Shown here piece after piece: positions 54,801-64,000 of a stretch of DNA of 64,000 nucleotides. A model generated the notes under the pieces. That model did no database searches. It saw only the letters and a list, made by a program, of their open reading frames with translations, and was not told the DNA's origin. The translations under genes were made by a program, and so were the position numbers. Source of the DNA: Meconema thalassinum (Eukaryota > Arthropoda > Insecta > Orthoptera > Tettigoniidae); contig OX336388.2 of NCBI GenBank assembly GCA_946902985.2, positions 369,879,387 to 369,943,386 of the forward strand, written 5' to 3'. How positions within the stretch are numbered: position 1 is the first letter of the stretch; the number at the start of each line of letters is the position of its first letter.

Positions 54801-57165
54801 TGAATATAACTTCCTCAGGGCAGACTTCTTAAAATTGAATGAATTAGTGAAAAAATGTAATTGGGATAACATGAATAATTGTATAAATATAAACGAAGCT
54901 GTTGATATCTTTTATGACAAAATATACTCTATAATTGACCAGTGCGTTCCAAAGACTAAACATTACAAGCGCACATATCCTGTTTGGTTCACTCAGTCTA
55001 TAATATCAAATTTAAAGCTAAAGGAAAAATATAGAAAAAAGAAAAATTTATCCCAATATTACTTAAATAATTATACTCAACTTAGATCTAAAACTAAAAT
55101 AGACATAAAAAAGCATATGATGACTATGTAGCTCTTACTGAGCGGAACATGGAAAAAGATAGCAATAGCTTCTGGAACTTTATAAAAAATAGAAAGGAGC
55201 GTAAAGGATCAGGATTGGCGATGGAATATGAAGGTAAAGAATATTGTAAATCACTGGAAATTGCCAATTGTTTCGCTGACTATTTTAAATCAGTATATTC
55301 GCAAACTATTCCCAACTATAATTTGAACACAAACAGCAATAACGTAAAGCAACATTATTTTCAAAATTATTTGGTTATATCTGAAGTCACCGAGGATATG
55401 GTTGAATTCGCCATTAAGAAACTAAAACCAAAAAAGTCAGCGGGGCCTGATGGGTTACCACCATACCTCTTTAAAGGCTGTAATGAATATATTACTAAAC
55501 CACTGACTATAATATACAATCTCATACTGAAGACCAGCACATTTCCAGATAAATGGAAACATACAAAAGTAACACCAATTCTAAAATCCGGAAACTCAGT
55601 TCAGATTAAGAATTACAGACCTGTAGTTATATCGTCATCTCCGGCTAAGATATTTGAGAGTATTTTGTATAGTCATATTTTTCAACATGTTAAAGTGATC
55701 ATTTCCCCAAATCAGCATGGATTTATCCCAAACAGGTCAACTGTGACTAACCTTATTAATTTTACGCAATTTGTATCCACGGAGCTAGATCACAAAGGCC
55801 AAGTAGATGTAATATATACCGACTTTCAAAAGGCATTTGACAAAGTGGATCATGACGTACTTATCACTAAACTATCAACGTATAATTTTTCCGAACCACT
55901 GTTTCGTCTGCTGATTTCATACCTGAAGAACAGAACACAAGTTGTGAAATATAAAACGCAACTATCCAAAACATTTCCCACCAACTCAGGAGTTCCTCAG
56001 GGATCTAACTTAGGACCATTACTATTCTTATTATTTTTAAACGTCATCTCTGATAAAGTTCAACACTCAGAAATTTTATTATTCGCAGACGATATAAAAT
56101 TATATAAATCAATACGTGACCCTTACGATTGTATCAAACTTCCAAATGATTTAAATGCACTAAACATATGGAAGAAAGAAAATAAACTGCCATTTAACAT
56201 CAGTAAATGCAAGCAAATTAATTTTACTAGGCGAAAAAATTACATAAAGTTTCACTATGACATTGACGGGGAATGCTTACTAAAAATTCATGAAGTTCAG
56301 GATCTGGGAATTGTATTTACCAATGATCTGAATTTTCAAAGACATATAGAGAAAATTGTCTCTAAAGCACATAAATGTATGGGATTTCTAATAAGAAATT
56401 CATTTAATTTCTCCTATGGGATTTTAATATTGCTCTTTAATGCCTTCATCAGATCACTACTAGAATATGCTTCAGTTATATGGAATCCATACACATTGAA
56501 ACATAATAAGCTGATAGAGAACATCCAAAAGAAATTCTTAAAATATGTATATTACAAGAGATTTGGCTATTATCCCTCTTACGAATCGTACACATTTATA
56601 TTACAGTCCTTCAATGTCAGAAAACTATCTCACAGGCGAAATTGTCAGGGCCTGCTTTTTCTCTATAAAATAGTAAACAATAAAATGGACGACGCTAAAA
56701 TTCGAGAGAGAATTACGTTATATGTGCCAGCTGTGAAACCTAGTAGATTCCGAAACATTTTCTTTATTCCGAGAGTTCACACAGACAACCATAAAAACTC
56801 GCCGATTAACAGAATTTTATCCCACTATAATAAAGTTCATCATTTTGACTTAGATATTTTCAGTATGTCAGAAAACCAGTTTGCAGCGTCCTGTGGTAAA
56901 CTGCAAGATGTTTTGCAATATATTGTACTGTATTCAGCCCATTTCCTTCTCATACCTAACCATCCTTTTCTTCTTCTTCTTCTTCTTCTTCTTCTTATTA
57001 TTATTATTATTATTTATAACGTGTTTCTCTATCTATATCTTCTCTTTATGTATCTTTTGTTTTTCTTTTTATATATTAATGTATATTATATGATTCTAGT
57101 AGTGAGCAATGTAATTGGGGCTTCCTGTAATGTTCACAACATTAATAAATAAATAAATAAACATT
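54801..57165 (+). mobile_element. CR1/jockey-group LINE, 5' truncated, with long RT frame
   Basis: The 667-residue frame 55149-57152 is the bulk of a non-LTR reverse transcriptase. An LKPKKSAGPDGLPPYLFK block comes first, then VTPILKSGNSVQIKNYRPV, QHGFIPNRSTVTNL, the catalytic-domain blocks IYTDFQKAFDKVDHDVL and SGVPQGSNLGPLLFLLFLN, the FADDIKLYKS motif (catalytic DD) and the C-terminal LEYASVIWNPYT and RRNCQGLLFLYK region. Upstream, 54790-55131 encodes the linker between endonuclease and RT. It joins the main frame through a one-base shift in an A-run near 55105 (KAYDDYVALTERN in the main frame). The endonuclease is absent, so this is a 5'-truncated insertion. The 3' end has (CTT)n(ATT)n, read as poly-Leu/Ile, and an AATAAATAAATAAA tail at 57143-57162. 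The largest intact frame in the window, so probably young. Clade is assigned from motif style only. Confidence 0.92.
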
Positions 57166-57740
57166 TGGGTGGCAGCCATTACGTTTTCGTCAAGATGGCG
57201 GCAATATAAAACATGACACTGAGGTGTCCTTCGCTAGTGCTACCTCGGTACCAAATTTCGTTCAATTCTGTTTCACCGTATTTGAATTGATAGGGGGAAT
57301 CGATTTGCACACATACATGGCCGCCATCTCCAAACTATTGGGCTGATGGCCTTGTTGTTTAGTCAAAAGACGCTCGCCATATAAGTATATGTTGTTGCAA
57401 AATTTGGTAGAGATCGGATGATTAGGTTAGTCATAATTTGTTTTAAGCTTTGAACATTTGGGTGGCCACCATTACGTTTCCGTCAAGATGGTGGCAATAT
57501 AAAACATGACTCTGAGGTGTTCTTTGCTAGTTCTACCTCTTTACCAAATTTCGTTAAATTTGGTTTCACCTTGTTCGAATTGATAGGGGGGGGGGGACAG
57601 ACATTCAGAGTACACACACTCTCACACACACACACACACACACTCACACACATACTCACACACAGACAGACACACAATTTTTGGCCCAGTGTAGATCTCA
57701 TAAGTCTACTGGCATTTTTTGCAAAAATCGAAAGTAGGAT
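57166..57740 (-). repeat. family B, minus strand, with terminal hairpin
   Basis: Two partial 290-bp units (CAAGATGGCGGCAATATAAA, ACCAAATTTCGTTCAATTCT), then a G-run, (CA)n at 57600-57680, TTTTGGCCCAGTGTAGATCT and the hairpin at 57701-57740 (TAAGTCTACT ... AAAGTAGGATA). It abuts a SINE 3' domain directly. Confidence 0.85.
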
Positions 57741-57875
57741 AAAAACAGATAACACACACTAATACAGTCATCACAATTAACACCGGTTATCAGACAGATT
57801 CTACACACACGCAAAGTACACGGGGCTACATGACCACGTTGTCGCAGCCCCTAAACTTAAGAACCAACCATCTCT
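57741..57875 (+). mobile_element. SINE-2a 3' domain fragment
   Basis: AAAACAGATAACACACACTA, AACACCGGTTATCAGACAGA, CACGGGGCTACATGACCACG, CGCAGCCCCTAAACTTAAGA. Head and body are absent. Confidence 0.8.
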
Positions 57876-57937
57876 CAATTTTAATACATTGGAATTAACT
57901 TACCAAACTTGTTCTTGAATAGCTCTGTATCCTGACT

Positions 57938-58182
57938 GGTTGCATGGCTCAGCGGTAACGTTCTCGCCTGCTGTACCCAGGGTTGCAATATTGAATCCTC
58001 GCGCATTCAGTTGGCATTTAAAGGTGCGCAAATATCAAGGAGCAGAGACTCTAGGTGTACTGGCACGTTAAAGAACCCCTTAGAAGCAAAATTTAGGCAC
58101 CCCGTAGCGGCATCTCTGAAAGCCTCAGTAGTTAAAATGCAAGTACAAGCATTATTTTTATAATTATTATTATTATACTACT
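57938..58182 (+). mobile_element. tRNA-headed SINE (SINE-7)
   Basis: Head GGTTGCATGGCTCAGCGGTA, then CGTTCTCGCCTGC, AGTTGGCATTTAAAGGTGCG, TACTGGCACGTTAAAGAACC and CCCCGTAGCGGCATCTCTGA, with an (ATT)n tail. The same family is at 62773-62974. Confidence 0.8.
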
Positions 58183-58187
58183 TTTTT

Positions 58188-59240
58188 TTATCGTTTCGGT
58201 CCTCTATGGACCTGCCTTTTCCCTCGTTCTATCACATTGGCCCAGTATTTGCGCATTCTTCTTCGGTGATCTTCCCTTCGTTCTTCGGTCCACTTCTTGC
58301 CGGTTTTCAATATAGGTTTTAGCTGAAAACTCGGTATCTCCCGAAATTTCTTCTTCAGAGAATCACGTTCCGAGATGTCCTCATATGATATCCCCAGTTC
58401 TTGTAGGTCCTTTTCCACCTCTGTAAATCACATCCCTTTGGCTTTCATTCCCACAAAATAGCCACAGATTCGATTGGACAACCTTCCGGAGTTCATTCGT
58501 GTTAAATGGCCATAAAATGAGAGTCTTCTTTTGCGAATGGTGTCCGTTATTTTCTCCACTTGTAGATAGAGTTCATCGTTGTGTCGTCTTCTATACTCTC
58601 CTCGTTCCTTGACCGGGCCCAAGATCTTTCTCAGAATCTTCCTCTCTTTGGTTTCGAGCATTTCTGCCAGGCCTTTCTTATTCATCGCCAGGCATTCTGA
58701 TGCATATAACGCCTCCGGGCGAATAACGGTAACGTAGTGCCTCAGTTTGGCCTTGAAGGACATTGATCGTGTTTTGTAAATGTCTTTGGTTAAATGGTAA
58801 GCCATTTCCATTTTGTTATCCGTGCCACGAAGGCTTCCTTTTCACGAATGATGGGCTCAATCCATTCACCCAGGTATTTGAATTTACCTGTGTTATTTGT
58901 CCTCCATTCACCGTAAGTTCTCTGGGTTCTGACTTGATGTTCGTTATGAACTGCGTTTTCTCAAACGAAATCTGAAGAGCTGCCTTTGCTGCTTGCACCT
59001 GTAATTAATTGATTTGTTGTGTGGCCGTGTCAAGAGAATTAGAGAAAATTGCAACATCATCTGCGAAAGCTAAACAGTCGATTGTCAGGTTTTTGTTCTT
59101 ACAACCTAGTCTGACCCCAATCTCTATACCATCCTTACACAATTCTTTACGCCATTCTCGAATAACTTTCTCAAGAACACAGTTGAATAACAGAGGCGAG
59201 AGCCCATCTCCCTGTCTCACCCCTGTCCGTATAATACTAT
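58188..59240 (-). mobile_element. RTE-like LINE fragment including RT catalytic motif
   Basis: On the minus strand, from 59298: TGVRQGDGLSPLLFNCVLEK, then the catalytic LAFADDVAIFSNS. Next comes 58998-58816 (FEKTQFITNIK, with NGLSPSFVKRK). Then 58811-58428 (MEMAYHLTKDIYKTRSMSFK, KERKILRKILGPVKERGEYR, RKRRLSFYGHLTRMNSGRLS), then 58418-58188 (EERREDHRRRMRKYWANVI). At least three frame changes or stops separate these pieces. The 5' side ends at an (ATT/TAA)n tract near 59238-59273. Dead copy of the same family as 52002. Confidence 0.88.
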
Positions 59241-59449
59241 TATTATTATTATTAATAATATTATTATTATTTACTAAGTATACTTTATGCCCCATCATGA
59301 GCTCATTAGACGCTACATGGCCTAACTGGCAAATTATTTGAACCAGACTCTACGATATTTTCGTGCAACGTGTTTACGTCACCGCTCTAACTTGCATTCT
59401 TATCAGGTTTCCACTCACCTCGTTAGGGTAATAACTGTTGTTGTTAATT

Positions 59450-59740
59450 AATTTAAAGGGCTTGGGACATCATGGTCATCAGCTCCGTGTAGTTGTGTGT
59501 GTGTCTGATCATGTATTTGTGTGATGACTGTAGCAGTGTGTGTAGCGGTATTAGGAAGCAGCAATGAGGTAAGTGCCCCTGGACTTGAAGTTAGGTACTA
59601 TCCCGACACATGGCTGGATTGAGTGTGGAAAAACCAGAGGAAGAGCTACACGCAGAATAGCCGCTGTCAGTGCCTGGATTCGAACCTAAGTTCTCCAAAT
59701 TTGCTGAAGCTGCCCACGCGGTCGTCGTGTACGATTTAGC
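59450..59740 (-). mobile_element. SINE-6-like copy with 3' domain, minus strand
   Basis: GGGACATCATGGTCATCAGC and CTGTAGCAGTGTGTG (3' domain), then TACTATCCCGACACATGGCT, GTGTGGAAAAACCAGAGGAA and the B-box complement CTGGATTCGAACCTAAG. Confidence 0.6.
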
Positions 59741-59769
59741 AAGCACGGGAACGCCGCGGGTCGTTAGGG

Positions 59770-60310
59770 TAATAACAACTTCCAGATCGACTGATCACAC
59801 ACGACTAGTGTGTGGGACTCCAGCTGAGTGTGACAGTCCTTCCAGTTATTTGTGCTAGGCTCCTCTCTTTCATCTTTCCTTTCGACGTCCCTTGGTCAAC
59901 TCTTGTTCTCTTCCGACCCCGACGGTATTAGGGTATCCGAGGCCTAGGGTGTTTTTCATTTCCCAGCCTTAATTGACCCCTGTCTCATCTATCTTGAAAC
60001 CCTTATTCATCGAGAGGTCAGAGCTTTTCTTTTCTTTTCATGGTATCTCCTGCCTTCTGCTAAAGGCCCTAAAGGAGGCAGGGTGTGTGTAGCCCCACCA
60101 CTTATGGTGGACCCTGGATAATGCTAGATCTTCAAGGCCTCATGGCTTGTGAGCTCAGGAGTTGGCAATCCTGAGGGATTCATGACTTTCGGGCGGACTC
60201 ACTCCTCTTTACCTTCCCTATCTTGGCTCTATTTCCTTCTAAGTCCCTCAATCCTCATTCTTCGTGGGTTTAGGGCATTTCTTTTCCTCCTGTCTTTCAT
60301 TTCCCTTTTC
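59770..60310 (+). repeat. dispersed family E, copy outside the giant element
   Basis: ACTTTGTGC-like CTAGGCTCCTCTCTTTCATC, CTTGGTCAACTCTTGTTCTC, GTATCCGAGGCCTAGGGTGT, CAGCCTTAATTGACCCCTGT and GGTATCTCCTGCCTTCTGCT run in the same order as 14340-14700 and, complemented, 7985-8380. Function unknown. It may be the untranslated part of a retroelement. Confidence 0.7.
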
Positions 60311-60357
60311 TTTCTTTTTTTATTTAATTAAATTATCATCATTACAACACGATCATC

Positions 60358-60807
60358 ATGCCAGTACTGCTATAGGGAGCCGAAACATAGATTGTGACCA
60401 AAAGGGAGGAACGCCAACTTACAGCCTTCGAAAACAAGGTATATATAAGAATTTTCGGCCCCATTTTTGACCAGAAAACACAAAGATAGATTCTCAGGTC
60501 AAACCATAAGATGTACAAGTTAGCCAATCAACCCAGGGTAGTGAACGCCATGAAAGCGAAACGGCTACAATGGGCAGGGGTTGTCATCAGAATAGACGCT
60601 GCCAGAATAGTTCGCCAGGTGTACGAGAAGAATATCGAATGCTCGAGAACCCCTGGAAGACCTAGGAGTAGATGGCAAGATGAGGTGACCTCTGACTGCA
60701 AAGAGATAGGTATTACTGTATGGCAGAATACTGCACTGGATAGGAGGAAATGGAGGCAGATAGCTAGAGCGGCATGGGATCGTCATGTCCCAGAGAAGCG
60801 AACTGAG
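60358..60807 (+). mobile_element. LINE RT C-terminal fragment, with three stops
   Basis: One plus frame reads VTKREERQLTAFENK, then a FGPIFDQKTQR-like stretch, then KAKRLQWAGVVIRIDAARIV and GRPRSRWQDEVTSDCKEIGI to the C terminus. Stops at 60373, 60388 and 60487 break the upstream part (a GAETW-type motif precedes them). Different family from the 58-kb copy, closer to the 34.5-kb type. Confidence 0.8.
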
Positions 60808-61225
60808 TGAGTTAGTCTATCATCATCATAATCATGATCACAAACCCTGTAGACCGCGCACTATAGCAATGATTCGCCTCCATAAACATAATCAGAAACA
60901 TTAATAACGAGTTGGTATTACATGGCATATCCCTGACCACGTTATGATTATAAACCTCCCACTTCTTTCGTTAAATACACAGATTATAATGTGAAACACT
61001 CTTAGATTCTTCAGTGTAAATGGTGCAGTTCCCATCAGGCAATGGTCGAGGGGCTTCTTTTTATGGACACTGTCCGTTAAATGTTTCACGGGTTTAAATG
61101 GAAGAAAGAGCAATTAAGAGAAAAGATGTGGTCTATTACGTAACAAATTCATCAGGGACCAATCCCAGTCTGATATACGAGGAAGAGTTCTCAGCACACT
61201 AAATACTGAACGAAGAGTAATTCAT
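60808..61225. other. no recognisable feature
   Basis: Only short frames without domains. Confidence 0.35.
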
Positions 61226-61230
61226 TACAA

Positions 61231-61565
61231 GCGACCAAGACGGCTATGGAAAGCCGCTACATGCCCTGAGATGAAAGGTTCGAATCCTTTGTTGACAGCA
61301 GCTATGCTGAGTGTGGGTTTTCTCTGACTTTTCCAAACTAATCGACGAATATGCCTCAGTAGATAACTTATCTCAAATACTGGAACATCAACCCTGTCCC
61401 GGAACATAATAATTACTGTTAAACACACTAGATGCAGATGACTTCGCTGTTCTGCCACTTAAAACAACAATTACTAGCCATAACACCAATAGTCACCACA
61501 GAAAAACACTTGATCACACAAATACCCAAATACACGGGGATGATTAGCGAGGTGTCCCAATACAT
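61231..61565 (+). mobile_element. tRNA-headed SINE-like sequence with 3' domain
   Basis: Head-like CAAGACGGCTATGGAAAGCC with B-box-like AAAGGTTCGAATCCTTTG, and a terminal part CCCAAATACACGGGGATGAT resembling the shared SINE 3' domain. Confidence 0.5.
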
Positions 61566-61584
61566 TAACATAGACTAGACCAAA

Positions 61585-61990
61585 TCGTGGCGCAGTGGCT
61601 AGAACTCTTGGCTGTCACTCCTGAGGCCCGGCTCTATCAAGAAATTTAATTCTGGTTTGAGGGCTGAAACAGGGTACACTCAGACTCGTGAGGGAAAACT
61701 GAGAGGAGATGGGTTCGATTCTCACTTTAGCCATTCTGGTTTTCCATGTTTTAGAAAGCAAACACATTTGCCATTGATAACACAAATGTTTTAAATATCC
61801 GTATTGATAGATGAATTCAAAGTTTAAATTATTCGCCAATCAATAGCTATACATGGTTTCCCAAGACTACTCAATGCAAATAAAGGGATGGTTTCAAACT
61901 TTAGGCCTAGGACACCCCCTTCCCATTCATCGGGAATCGCACCCAGACCTTACAGATGACAGCCAAGCATGTTAGCCACTGCTCCATGAG
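61585..61990 (+). mobile_element. SINE-3 copy, interrupted or rearranged
   Basis: CGTGGCGCAGTGGCTAGAAC, then GAGGCCCGGCTCTATCAAG, GAGGGCTGAAACAGGGTACA, GATGGGTTCGATTCTCACTT. After about 61745 a foreign segment intervenes, and SINE-like sequence resumes at 61855 (ATGGTTTCCCAAGACTACTC) and ends with a minus-strand tRNA-like head, GTTAGCCACTGCTCCATGAG. Confidence 0.6.
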
Positions 61991-62289
61991 GCGGACTGGA
62001 GAATTTCCGTACAAACGTGGGTAAATAAATTAAAATATTAATTGTGTGTGGCCTCCGGAAAGTCCTGGTAGAGGTATTACGAATAAATACCCGCACATAC
62101 GTGCACTTTGTGAATAGGATGACATGAAAATTAAGACTTCTAAAACACTCAGTCTTCGATTTAGGGGAATTGACCATAGGATATTGAAATTCCACGGGCC
62201 GGCCCGGAATCGGAACTAAGCCTTTCAGACGAAAGTCTAGTATCCTTAACACGTGAAATGTATATATATCTCTCTCTCTGTGGTTAACA

Positions 62290-63175
62290 GCCGTGAGGCT
62301 AGTTGGCAGCAGCTCGCCATTCTTCCAGTCTCTCAGTCTTTCTCTTCAGTTCACAGTATGAGCCACAACCCATATCTTGCAGTATTTGACTCATATACTC
62401 CAATCTGGGTCTTACTCTACAATTCTTGCCATCTACTGTTCCCTCGATTATAAGTTTAAGCAGTCCATTTTGTCGCTATATGTGGCCCACGAGGTGATTC
62501 TGTCTTCTTTTTTTTAAATATTTAAGGAAGCACCTTCTCTCTCCCACTCTTGTAAAGACGTCCTCATTTGTGACCATTTCTTTCCAGCTGATTTTCATAA
62601 TCCTTCTACAGCACCAGGTTTCAAATGCCAGTTGTCTTTTCCTCTCTCACTCTCCTATTGTCCAACATTCGCTGCCATATAGCGTGACGCTCCATACATA
62701 GGTCTTCGACATTGGTTTCCTCACATGAAGACTTATGTTCTTTGCAGTAAATAGGTTCTTCTTTTTATAGAACGTTCTCGCTTGCTGGGCCCAAGGTTGC
62801 AGGTTCGTATCCTGGCGCAGTCAGCTGGCATTTGAGGGTGCGCAAATGTGAGGGAGCCGTGTCCGTAGATTTACTGGCACGTTAAAGATCCCCTTCGGGG
62901 CAAAATTCCGGCACCCCGGCGTCTCTAAAAGCCAGTGTAGTTAAAAGGGACGTAAAACCAATAACATTATTATTTTCTTTTTATAGAAAGCGTTCTTGGC
63001 TTGAGCAATCCTGCTTAATTTCTCTCTGCTGCTTCTTTCATCATTCGTTATTTAACTTCTCAGATAATTAAACTCATTCACTTCTTGTATCGTTTCATTT
63101 CTTAACTCTATTGCTGTCAGGCTTTCGCCATTTCTACTGCAGACCATTTTTTTTGTTTTGCTTGTATTTATTCTT
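62290..63175 (-). mobile_element. LINE RT C-terminal fragment split by SINE-7
   Basis: Complement of coding sequence like the 34.5-kb fragment. CTTCCATACATAGGTCTTCG-type sequence, CATTCGCTGCCATATAGCGT (Tyr-Gly-Ser-Glu-type motif), CCTTCTACAGCACCAGG (Cys-Cys-Arg-Arg-type) and CATATGTGGCCCACGAGGTG-like segments occur in the expected order from right to left. Disrupted by indels and by the SINE at 62773-62974, after which it continues to about 63175. Confidence 0.7.
62773..62974 (+). mobile_element. SINE-7 with perfect 14-bp TSD
   Basis: Begins in the tRNA-like head (CGTTCTCGCTTGCTGGGCCC, GCAGGTTCGTATCC), with GTCAGCTGGCATTTGAGGGT, TTACTGGCACGTTAAAGATC and CGGCACCCCGGCGTC, and an (ATT)n tail. 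TSD TTCTTTTTATAGAA lies at 62759-62772 and 62975-62988. A slightly 5'-shortened copy of the 57938 type. Confidence 0.92.
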
Positions 63176-63558
63176 ATATATAATAGTAGATATAGGCTAA
63201 CTGAAGATAAAACTTAATTTTTAAAATATAATACGCTAGCAACAGAGTGGGCTAGAGCCTGAGAATTCTGGGTCTACTAATATCTATAGTGTACGTGTTC
63301 GTGATAATGAAGCACGGCTTCAAAATCCATTAGCAAACCCATTTACACGTTTAACTTAAGGCAATCATCCCGCCAAAGAAAATCGATAAGGCCTTATTCA
63401 CTTCAGCCGACGGCTCCTTTCCCTTGATACTAGACTACCCTTGAGACACACTGAAGTGCCGCTACTTGGGCAAATCATTGCGGCGTTCAGATAGAACAGC
63501 TCTTGAATTAGCTTTGTGGCGTCTTTGACGTATTACATTAATGTTATTCAGGATACAT

Positions 63559-63603
63559 TGATGATGATGATGATGTTGATGATGATGATGATGATGATGA
63601 TGA
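63559..63603 (+). repeat. (GAT)n microsatellite
   Basis: GATGATGATGATG run with a single GTT interruption. Confidence 0.95.
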
Positions 63604-64000
63604 TTGCTGTTTAAGGTGGCGCTAACTGAATAGTTGAACAAAAACTACTGAATCAATACACTTTATCAACAGACTAGAAAAATCTTTGGCATTAAACCAG
63701 AGGACCCACAATTTTCATGGATATCTTCCTGAAACTTCAAGGGTCAAATCAAGAAAGAGTTCTCTTCGTTCTACAGCAAGCCTAACTGAACCGTCTTCAA
63801 AATTCAGAATAAATTTATGGCGTTCCAGATCGTACTGCACTATAGGATGGATGGTACCATCTGAAAGCTTGCCTCCAGGTCATGAGGAAAATAGTTCGAC
63901 ATGGAAGGCACTAAACAGTTTGCGGTCCAGTGTTGGCAGATCAAAAAAATAACATGAAAAAGTGGGGTTTCGCATGCTACTCCACACTATGCGAATGCGG
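63604..64000. other. no recognisable gene
   Basis: An 88-residue frame at 63686-63952 is Ser/Arg-rich with no domain, and the window ends nearby. Confidence 0.35.

Overview
This window looks like repeat-saturated nuclear DNA from a large-genome insect. Several diverged tRNA-headed SINE families, RTE-like and CR1/jockey-like LINE fragments, a Tc1/mariner relative, a THAP/P-type transposase relic, MITEs and insect-type short tandem repeats all point that way. The SINE style suggests a polyneopteran such as an orthopteroid, but that is inference and the species cannot be fixed from this sequence. I see no intact host protein-coding gene. Almost every long open frame is a transposon relic or an accident of a repeat.

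Layout. 1-5241: SINEs, some nested with clear target-site duplications (TSDs), plus a degenerate 5S rRNA copy. 5242-17178: the most striking object, an 11.9-kb element with about 3-kb inverted arms. Its tips carry ATGGCGG arrays followed by 63-bp tandem repeats containing TGACGTCA. Its centre holds a non-coding repeat, a three-unit minisatellite array and a 97-bp satellite. The flanks rejoin into a tRNA-headed SINE, so the whole block looks like one insertion. 17179-19060: RTE-like reverse transcriptase (RT) 3' ends with a SINE and a foldback nested inside. 19912-22015: 290-bp tandem repeats in a higher-order array. 22191-26087: SINEs and a broken THAP9/P-element-like transposase gene. 26745-27891: three inverted-repeat elements packed together. 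28550-33000: SINEs. 34495-35195: LINE fragment. 35418-40710: a dispersed non-coding repeat split by a 3.8-kb unidentified insertion. 41000-46490: SINEs, another dispersed repeat and two MITEs. 47731-48586: internally deleted mariner. 48852-50470: SINE, a 1-kb pyrimidine tract and a MITE. 50625-54193: a dispersed element ending in a CAGA microsatellite, with an RT fragment and a MITE inside. 54801-57165: a 5'-truncated LINE with a long RT frame. 57166-63610: repeats, SINEs and more RT fragments.

No gene network can be read here. What connects the parts is shared transposon biology: SINE families share a 3' domain, dispersed non-coding repeats share a terminal hairpin, and several unrelated repeats carry an ATGGCGGC motif resembling the YY1/Pho site. 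Repeat-family names used here (SINE-1 to SINE-7, families A to E) are my own labels. Boundaries without a stated TSD are by eye and approximate.
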